This document shows positions 44,871-51,500 of a stretch of 51,500 bases of DNA, one piece after another. How positions within the stretch are numbered: position 1 is the first letter of the stretch; every line of letters begins with the position of its first letter. The DNA comes from Cristatella mucedo (taxonomy: Eukaryota > Bryozoa > Phylactolaemata > Cristatellidae), in NCBI GenBank assembly GCA_009760855.2, contig WPIO01000021.1:3266001-3317500 (forward strand). Reading direction: 5' to 3'. A program made the translations under genes and the position numbers. The notes beneath the pieces were generated by a model. It did no database searches. It worked only from the letters and a program-made list of their open reading frames with translations, and had not been told where the DNA came from.

Positions 44871-45183
44871 CAAACTGATTCCTGACCAGCTCTTACCCAC
44901 GTCATTGGCGAAAACGATAAGCAGCTCTGTAAGCATGATAGAGCAGCCAGCCTTTTCCAGCCACCAAAGCAAGCTTTGCTCAGCCGATACCCTGGTAGGC
45001 TTCTGCGAGGTTTTGCTGGAGAGCTCGGATAGTGTTCGTTCGCAGCATGGCCGCCGAGCCAGCACCACGTGGCTGCTCCTCCCTGCAGCTGCAGCTGCCT
45101 CGAAGAGGCTCAACAGTAGCGTCGTAGCATCGACCGTTAAGGAGGAAACGAGGCTAGAGTCAGTCTGCTTCGACCGCGGCTGA
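44871..45183 (+). CDS. Candidate terminal exon, unknown protein
   Basis: An acceptor (ggcgtccctgcag, ending 44870) opens a frame of about 103 codons: KLIPDQLLPTSLAKTISSSV, then SMIEQPAFSSHQSKLCSADT and LVGFCEVLLESSDSVRSQHG, ending VCFDRG and TGA (45181-45183). The composition is globular-protein-like. Against it, the minus strand is also open across the interval and offers a donor-like 'ggtaagagc', so strand is not settled. No family recognised. Confidence 0.25.
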
Positions 45184-46290
45184 GATGAGGGTGGGCTGGC
45201 CTAAGGGGCTCGGTGGGGCAGAGAGTATCTCCTCTGACACCATCTCGTTTCGTGCTGTGTCCAAAAGTTGAGAGCAGGTGAGAGATGCCTTGTTTTTCAC
45301 GCGGGGGTCCTGTGATGCCCCATGAATGCGCGATTCAAGGGGCGGAGAAAGAAAGGGGCCCCGTGGAACTATGAAAAATGTGTCAGTGTTTAACTTTTGA
45401 GAATATAAGCAATGGATGACCATCAGAATTGCCCACACCAAAAAGCTCCGAATGCCGTCAAGGGGCTACCACGAGTGAGTCGATAATGGCAAATCCGACT
45501 ACCAAAAGAGTAAATATGCTAAAGCTGTGAACACGTGTCGTTATCATGGTTGCAACAACCCGTTCAACTGCTTGCCACTGCGATAGACGGACCAAAGCTT
45601 CATTCATGTGGCTCTGCTTACCCAAGATATGCTCAATGCTAAGGAGCAGGCAGATCACTTTCAATGCCTCAGGTGTGAGACCTTTGAGAGATATGCGACT
45701 ACAGCCTTGAAAAAAGGGTTGGTGGTGAAAAATGCAATACTCTAAAGTCAGTCAAATTCATGTCTCACATATATGGTATATGGCAAAGTTGAATGTGAGA
45801 ATAATTAAGACAATGCTTAGCTTTGACCTGACTCTGGGGTAGCGTGCTGCTTCGAATCCTTAGTCCGAAAAGGTGTGCCAAACCTAATTTGTCTGAGAGT
45901 CTGCCAGATGACTTGTTTTGTGTCGCACAAACTCAATCGACACGGTGTGATAAAGATCGACTGTCGAGTCACTAACAAAACTGGCCGTTTTAGCAGAATC
46001 ATTTATTATGAGATTGCTATGAACGGAAAGCATACTTTCGTGTAGCTACATTTTAAAGTTTATTGTTAGCAACATACTCGTTACTTCTTCTAAGAGAGGA
46101 CCGGACCCGACCATGCCACCTCGAAAGAAGCACTGGTTACCCGCAGCGGTGAACTAGGTGGATACACCGTTGTGCTAGGGATCGTTGGGTGCGCTGCTTC
46201 TTCCGCCAATTACTCTTGCCAGCAAATTCAGTTAAGACAGACATATCATGGGTGAAAAAGACTCCATTCATTTCGGAGCTCGGACTGCGT
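45184..46290. other. Unassigned stretch
   Basis: No exon or repeat recognised; short frames only. Confidence 0.3.
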
Positions 46291-46296
46291 TTAATA

Positions 46297-46430
46297 AAGC
46301 ATCGAGCACACACGAGCATGAGTTCAAGCATCGGGCACACACGCGAGCATGCTTTTCAGGCTCGGGCACACACGGGCGAGCGCGAGTTTAAGCACTGAGT
46401 ACACACAAGTATAAGTATTGATTAAGCACT
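46297..46430 (+). repeat. ~32-bp minisatellite with a CACACACG-type core
   Basis: Four diverged units (29-34 bp), each 'aagcatcgggcacacacg' followed by 'gagcatg' and 'agttt' or a variant. The last unit is the most degraded. Confidence 0.75.
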
Positions 46431-46977
46431 GAAAAACTAGCTCGCCAGCACCAGGCCACGAGAACAGGGTGCGTAGCTTCGAGGGACTCCCTCGCGGAAC
46501 GAATTTCGGAAATCAATTAGGACCCAAAGAAGACCGGGTCAACGGCTTTGTTTTCGTAGTAAATCGTCCCCCCCCCCCTGTTCTCTCGGGCTCGCCACGT
46601 TGATTGCAAGTTAGACTTTGCTTGCTCCCTACACACTCGCGAGGGTAAGAATGGCTTACGTGTTAGCCTGGGATGGTGCGGAAAGGTTCGCTTGCAGCTT
46701 GCTTTTACCCGATCGGCCACTGTTAGGATGCTCAGCATCAGGTGGCGAGTGAGCACTGGCTCGGGGTCAGGTCTCGCCGGCGAACCAAAGGGTGCATTGC
46801 TGGCAAATCTCGACAAAATGACTGAAAGGAGTCTAGACCCTAAATTAACACGCGCCGAGCCGGGTGCGTCTGCGAAGCTGCTACTACTGCTATTACACCA
46901 GCACAAACGTGTGCCATTAATGATTATAATAAGACATGTATACAGCACCCCAGGGGAGATAGATCTCTCATTTTAAT
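46431..46977. other. Unassigned stretch
   Basis: A poly-C run lies at 46569-46579. Both strands have frames of about 95-143 codons between 46517 and 46976 with no domain pattern. Confidence 0.3.
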
Positions 46978-47095
46978 ACCAAGGTCATTAATTTGGGTCC
47001 TTCAGTAAGCAATTCTTTATTGCCACTGCAAGCGGTTGTAAAGCGGTCGTCAAGGCTTTGCTGACTACAATATAAATGAAGTTGGCCTTTCCTTG
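46978..47095 (+). mobile_element. tRNA-derived SINE, family 2 (copy f), body only
   Basis: The body and 3' end match the family: 'tttattgccactgcaagcgg', 'cgtcaaggctttgctgac', 'tataaatgaagttggcc'. The tRNA-like head is truncated. Confidence 0.7.
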
Positions 47096-47139
47096 GCACT
47101 TTAAATATGACATTAGCTTCTCTCTTTCGGCCAGCTCAC

Positions 47140-47169
47140 TTTGCTATATCGCTGTTGCGATATAGCAAA
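47140..47169. other. Perfect 13-bp inverted repeat with 4-nt loop
   Basis: TTTGCTATATCGC (47140-47152), loop TGTT, then GCGATATAGCAAA (47157-47169), with no mismatch. It lies 45 bp beyond a SINE-2 and is not part of that family. It could be a cruciform-forming site, the relic of a palindromic element end, or part of a transcribed hairpin. Confidence 0.9.
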
Positions 47170-47732
47170 ACAATGCACTCGTTTGAGTTCATCACTTTAA
47201 TATTCGATGCACCATCTGGACAAACATTAATTGATCGCTAAACGCAGATTTTCATACGGCCGTACTGTCCATTCGCTCTTCGGAAATCTGACATCGACAC
47301 GCGAAGCCCCAGGCTGATCGTGACGCTTGCTGCCAGATCAATACCCGCCGGTCGTTCCTCACTGTTCCAGGCGATTATCAGCTGCGATTTTCCCGGCGGT
47401 CAGAATCTAGTTCGAGTCTTTAAAGACATGCTTTAGCAGTGTCATTAGCGGCTCAGCTGGCCCCAATTACTGCAAGACCAGGAGCCGTGCCCGAAAAGGG
47501 AACTCCTGTACACCCTGCACTGTTTCCAGGAGAAAGGGGGGGTGCTCCGCATGCCATTGACAACCGGAAACACAATTGTCTGGCTAAGGAAAACGGTGCT
47601 TTCCATCGGCTAAGGAAGTGTCGCGTATCTGGTGTCTGGAGTAGAATTCGGGCACTATTTTTTTACCTTGTTGGACCAACTGAGACGTGCTCTTTTCAAC
47701 AGTCCTGTGCCGTCTTCCATGCATCTAATAAT

Positions 47733-47733
47733 A

Positions 47734-47795
<62 letters not shown>
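47733..47795 (+). repeat. (CT)n microsatellite
   Basis: Near-pure (CT)n with one 'ttt' interruption. Confidence 0.95.
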
Positions 47796-47796
<1 letters not shown>

Positions 47797-47899
47797 AAAT
47801 TTCTCCGTGCAACTTTTCTTACTATCTGAAATCGGCCTCTTATGAGAATCTCCGTAGCTTGTAAAGCTTAATAATTTCCCACTCAGTCAGTGGGCGGTT

Positions 47900-48062
47900 T
47901 ATTGCCACCGGGTCTTAGCCGAGGGATGACGTGCTCGAGCTTCGCGACCCAGTTCATGGATTCGAGTCCTACAACTGGAAATTCTCGTCTGCCTACTGCA
48001 AGCAGCTTGGTAACCCTTAAAGCTCGTCTGCTGCGATATAAGTAAGGCCGTTCAGTCGGTCC
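47900..48062 (+). mobile_element. tRNA-derived SINE, family 2 (copy g)
   Basis: A box 'cttagccgagggatgacgtg', B box 'ggattcgagtcc', body 'tgcctactgcaagcagctt', tail 'atataagtaaggccgttcag'. It sits about 120 bp upstream of the exon candidate at 48182. Confidence 0.75.
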
Positions 48063-48181
48063 TCTCTCTTTTATTCCGTGTTGAAATCGTGTTGGCCGTG
48101 TTTAATGAGCATATAGAGCTCTTCTCCAGCTCACCAGCACCCTAGGATGCTTAACAATTTACTTTTTTTTTCGACCCACAG

Positions 48182-48299
48182 CCAAAAACAGGCCATGTAG
48201 TGATGGCGTACATCATTGACGCTGCAAAGTCAGCCGCAAAGCAGTGCCGAGAAGTCTGCAGGCAGTGGCTCTCGCTTGGTGAAGCTAGCTATCCAACAG
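48182..48299 (+). CDS. Internal coding exon (118 bp) of an unidentified gene
   Basis: It is bounded by a strong acceptor, tttttttttcgacccacag (ending 48181), and a good donor, CAG|gtgcgt (48299|48300). It is open from a phase-0 start: PKTGHVVMAYIIDAAKSAAK, then QCREVCRQWLSLGEASYPT, leaving one base (G) of a split codon. The peptide predicts an amphipathic helix with Ala/Lys and two Cys, with little low-complexity bias. I do not recognise the family. The candidate at 49048 (acceptor ctatttgcag) has the matching phase and could be the next coding segment, giving a Gly at the junction; a SINE-1 lies in the intervening intron. Confidence 0.5.
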
Positions 48300-48369
48300 G
48301 TGCGTCGCCTTTCAGTTTTCTAATTAGCTTCAACGATTAGGTTGGGCTTTGAGGTTGCATTAGTTTGTT

Positions 48370-48508
48370 TGCCGGTTTGGCTCCGTGGTTACGGTGCTTG
48401 CCCCGACCAAGGTCTGGCCGAGGTCGTGGGCTCGAGCCCCGTGGCATGCGTGAAGCGGCTGAATAGAGATTGAATTCTCTTTGGGTGCTATAAAAATGAA
48501 TTAGATTT
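48370..48508 (+). mobile_element. tRNA-derived SINE, family 1 (copy d)
   Basis: Plus-strand reference copy: 'ggctccgtggttacggtgct' (A box), 'cgaccaaggtctggccgag', 'gtgggctcgagcccc' (B box), then 'gtgaagcggctgaatagaga' with the AGAGA-ttgaat-TCTCT hairpin and 'gggtgctataaaaatgaat'. The 3' half aligns with the LINE 3' hairpin at 23581-23618. Confidence 0.9.
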
Positions 48509-49047
48509 TTTGCCGTCTCGTGCTTACCTCCCTATGTTTTTTCAAAATCCTAGTACTTTCAATCTTGCTAACGAAGGCTACTTCTGACGACATTATTCGG
48601 CTGACATGCAGCTACACGACCAGGCGCCACTCCGAAGCACTACTCAGGGGAGGCCGGACGATCCTGGATTTGTTCTAAATGCTTTCACTTTAGGTGAATA
48701 GTATTTCCACTCCAGCAGAGCTGGCGTAGTGACCTCAGGATCAGCCAAAAATTTTGCACAGCAGGAATTCCCTTAGTTATCGTCATTAAAAGCGTTTTGA
48801 AGATTCCCCTGGTCATTTAGAGCTTTATATCAGCGGTCTGTATCAATGTAATTACATTTATACCTGCCTCTGAGTACTTTGCCTGTACACGAGTATAGAA
48901 AATACATAAACAATATCTAAGCATGTCCTGAAACGCATCGAAGGAGAAGCTACCTTTTAAATAAATGTTTTACTTAAACAATAATATTCAACGAGCACCA
49001 TACACGCTATAGGACTTGGGAACACAAAGGCAAAATCCTCGCCACAC

Positions 49048-49252
49048 TCAGAATCTATTTGCAGGGGCAGTGGAAATAGTGCTTAAGCAATGTCCCAAGC
49101 CCCGTGGGCAACCGATCTTAGACCATTTAACTCCAGCGGCTGGAAACCTTCGCCAGAGGGGACCGAAACACCCGATTGGTTTGGCAAAGCACTGCGGCAA
49201 CGGCCCTACACGTCAGAACGTCGATACCAAAAGTTTGCACCAGGGAGAGGCG
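49048..49252 (+). CDS. Weak exon candidate after the 48182 exon
   Basis: Acceptor ctatttgcag ends at about 49060. The frame reading GAVEIVLKQCPKPRGQPILD, then HLTPAAGNLRQRG, is phase-compatible with the exon at 48182-48299. A second frame (MSQAPWATDLRPFNSSGWKP, DWFGKALRQRPYTSERRYQK) is equally protein-like and could end at a gtacgt donor near 49253. Only one can be right, and chance is possible for both. Confidence 0.2.
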
Positions 49253-49319
49253 TACGTATCACGTGCATAAACGTCAAGCGGCAATACATGCAGACGAGGA
49301 ATGAATGGCAGTAGCTGAC

Positions 49320-50027
49320 ACCATTATTTATCTCCCTTGAGTTTCGAACGTATACGTAGTTGTAAAGAACATCAGCAGATGCAAATGAAAAATCGCGAGG
49401 ACACGAAATTCAATTTGAAAAGTATCGACCATGCTCATTTACAGCATATTTAAAGTGCTTTAAAGAAAGTAAGTTCACTGGAGGTGATAAACAATGTATT
49501 CTTACTGTTTTGTAAGCGTAAAGACGACGGAATTGAATCTCAGATCGGCAGACGGTCGCCAAGACTGTCTGATCCGGTCAGGCTCTTTCCTTTTATCCGT
49601 TCATCTAGGGAGTAGCCTAGAGATAGAGTTTTTACCAGCTGTGTGAGTTTGGCGAACCCATTCTTCCACGGGTTCGCCCAAATGGAAGAGGCACAGTCTA
49701 CCCGCGAGAGATTGTCGGAAAATCGTACGACCACGAAAATTTGTGGGAAAGTTTAATTTGGAAATTGCAGACCGCGAACTTTAGCGTGCAGCTGGGCTCG
49801 AAAGTGAAACGACTCCCGGTCTCGCAGACCATCGCGGAAGCTGATTTTCCTCGTGAACCTTCTTTATCCATTTAGCTGAGAGACAATCAACGTAACATTT
49901 AAATACGTAATTGAATAAGGTACTGATGAGCCTATGCGCCGTAATTTCACGTAATTAAATTACAATGACCAGCAGCCTGTCTATCACTATTCCATAATTC
50001 AATGCACAATTCAATGTTCAATTTCAG
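49320..50027. other. Unassigned stretch
   Basis: Nothing recognised. Confidence 0.3.
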
Positions 50028-50154
50028 ATGGCTTGTTTCAGTGGTGAAGATTCTCGCCCCGACCGAGGTCTGGCTGAAGTCGTGGGCTCGAGCCCCGAGG
50101 CATATGTGAAGCACCTGAATAGAGATCAAGTTCTCTTGGGACGCTATACAATCG

Positions 50155-50157
<3 letters not shown>
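50028..50157 (+). mobile_element. tRNA-derived SINE, family 1 (copy e)
   Basis: 'gccccgaccgaggtctggct', 'gtgggctcgagccccgaggc', 'gtgaagcacctgaatagaga' and 'ttctcttgggacgctataca'. The head is more diverged than in other copies. Its 3' end passes directly into (AT)n. Confidence 0.87.

Positions 50158-50208
<51 letters not shown>
50157..50208 (+). repeat. (AT)n microsatellite
   Basis: About 26 perfect AT units growing from the 3' end of SINE-1 copy e. Confidence 0.97.
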
Positions 50209-50212
<4 letters not shown>

Positions 50213-51120
50213 CATGAGTATTAGTAAACGATCTCCACTGTTTTTTGCACACAGCCGTCACAGCTGTCCTGTCGTTGTAGTACTATTAAAAATCACAAAG
50301 GGCATCATGTAAGCATGAGGGTGTGACTTTGGGCTACGGGACAGACGAACTCGCCAACATTCAAAACCAATATAGGTGGATTTTCTAGATATTCAATTTG
50401 AACTTAAAGACCTTGCATACAACCGGATAGCTTTGCAAAGAATCAGAGGCAATGACTCGCCGACTGGCTGATCTTCACCAGGACTAACTCTCCTGGTCAT
50501 GCTCTTCATTTTTATCCATTCTGCTAAGAGATAATCTGCAACTAGTTTAAATACGTAATTGAATATTACTGATCGAAAACCTGTTCCTTACTACTTCATA
50601 ATCCGACTTGCAATTAAGTATTCAATTTTAATCTGAGAGCCCGTGTTGTATCTTTACAAGAAAATTATTAAAGTATCTCCACTGATATTTCTGACAGGAC
50701 ACTCATCGTGCATGGCCTTACCGTCGTAGTAGCTGTACAGATATCTCAACTGGCACAGCGTAAGTGTGATGTCGGAAACCTACCTATACGAACGCATTCA
50801 GTCGCTCACTCACACGAGCATGTAATCACGTTCAATGTTATATTGGTTGATGCTGCTTCGTGACTGTTCATAGTAGAGCAATTGTCAGCCGACATTTCCT
50901 GTGGCCATAGTGAAACCATGCACACCGACCGATATTTTTCGTAGACTGGCTGCACGGGGAGAGGGAGAGGAAGGGGGCTTCTGGATCTGCACCAGTTGGT
51001 CACTGTGCATGCTGCACAAGATGCGTGTGCTGCTGCCAAAGCCTCGGGGCCGCAAGCGTCCTGGTCGACATGACTGGCCTTTGAGCGTTTGAGACACTCT
51101 GTAGTGCAGCAGCAGATAAT
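50209..51120. other. Unassigned stretch
   Basis: A minus-strand frame (51178-50885) begins after 'ttttcttacag' and reads PAEQSHYLLLHYRVSQTLKG. It overlaps the plus-strand candidate at its edge and I found no donor, so it is not called. Confidence 0.3.
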
Positions 51121-51122
51121 GA

Positions 51123-51479
51123 GACTGCTCGGCTGGCTGTAAGAAAACGTTTCTATATTGGAAAGAAACTGGAACCAAGGTTCAAATAGCGTCGGATGGA
51201 AGAGGCCAGCGTTTGTGGCTGCTTTCAAAAGTAAAAACGATACCTGCCAATGCAAAGAACAAGCCGGCGGTGTCGGTGAAATCAAGGCAAGAGATAATGT
51301 CAAATAGATGGCTGCCCGTTTCTAGGTCGGTAGATTTGCAGTCGAGCTGGCTGATGGAGCACGCTGATGTTGGCCTACCCAGTGAGCTTAGGCCACATAA
51401 TCTGGTTGCTGCACCACCACCCTTGACAACACGAGTGGTGACTGAAAGCCCAAAGCATGCTAATGCATGCCATCGTTAG
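51123..51479 (+). CDS. Possible terminal exon, unknown protein
   Basis: Open for 118 codons to TAG (51477-51479): KKTFLYWKETGTKVQIASDG, RGQRLWLLSKVKTIPANAKN, RQEIMSNRWLPVSRSVDLQS and LRPHNLVAAPPPLTTRVV. The composition looks like a real protein and changes from a folded-looking start to a Pro-rich tail. No clear acceptor could be chosen (AG at 51142-51143 or 51163-51164). No family was recognised and there is no methionine start of note. Confidence 0.25.
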   Translation, partial: DCSAGCKKTFLYWKETGTKVQIASDGRGQRLWLLSKVKTIPANAKNKPAVSVKSRQEIMSNRWLPVSRSVDLQSSWLMEHADVGLPSELRPHNLVAAPPPLTTRVVTESPKHANACHR

Positions 51480-51500
51480 CACAAGGATTCTTATCACCCC

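Noticed and set aside
48370-48440. tRNA gene
   Set aside because: Same reason; it is the head of SINE-1 with a LINE-like tail attached.
50885-51178. Minus-strand exon PAEQSHYLLLHYRVSQTLKG... after ttttcttacag
   Set aside because: No usable donor or stop context; three frames on two strands are open here and I cannot favour it.

Overview
This window looks like nuclear DNA of an invertebrate animal. Coding is sparse and split into short exon-like pieces bounded by AG/GT splice signals. Introns and intergenic DNA are packed with non-LTR retrotransposons, two tRNA-derived SINE families, long (CT)n/(GA)n, (GT)n and (AT)n microsatellites and degenerate DNA elements. There are no operons, ribosome binding sites or long prokaryote-style genes. 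I cannot name the species: CR1/L2-type LINEs with (ATT)n tails, R2-like LINE remnants and the anonymous CxxC protein family seen here occur in several invertebrate phyla (recalled, not searched).

Layout. 1-4 kb: unassigned, probably non-coding. 4-6.4 kb: LINE 3' fragment, a SINE-2 and an old endonuclease-RT LINE. 8.4-9.3 kb: N-terminal part of an anonymous protein family joined to a LINE fragment. 10.07-10.7 kb: a very long pyrimidine microsatellite. 12-14.5 kb: SINE-1, the C-terminal part of the same protein family (split by a SINE-2), then an R2-like endonuclease fragment between (AT)n arrays. 16.5-17 kb: the best host-gene exon, on the minus strand, encoding a transmembrane segment, a PPxY motif and a possible PDZ-binding tail. 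18.6-21.2 kb: a GC/CpG-rich block. 21.7-23.7 kb: the best-preserved LINE, flanked by (CT)n arrays. 23.9-25.7 kb: a candidate LTR with 21-bp repeats, a primer-binding-site-like sequence and decayed gag-like sequence.

27.7-31.2 kb: three decayed LINE copies in opposing orientations. 33.3-33.7 kb: (GA)n. 35.5-37.5 kb: exon-like segments and a minus-strand LINE. 37.9-41 kb: a second good LINE copy, then several LINE 3' tails in reverse orientation. 41.3-41.75 kb: a non-autonomous hAT-like element with an 8-bp target duplication. 41.9-43.1 kb: a ~172-bp tandem repeat with alternating subunits. 44-51.5 kb: SINEs, microsatellites and exon-like segments; the best is a 118-bp plus-strand exon at 48182-48299.

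Most of the clear biology is repeat biology. One LINE family (about a dozen copies and fragments) carries a conserved 3' hairpin, and SINE-1 carries a recognisably related hairpin at its own 3' end. This is the arrangement expected if the SINE is mobilised by the LINE's reverse transcriptase. Host genes are represented only by isolated candidate exons, so gene models cannot be completed from this window. All family assignments are by eye; no database search was possible.
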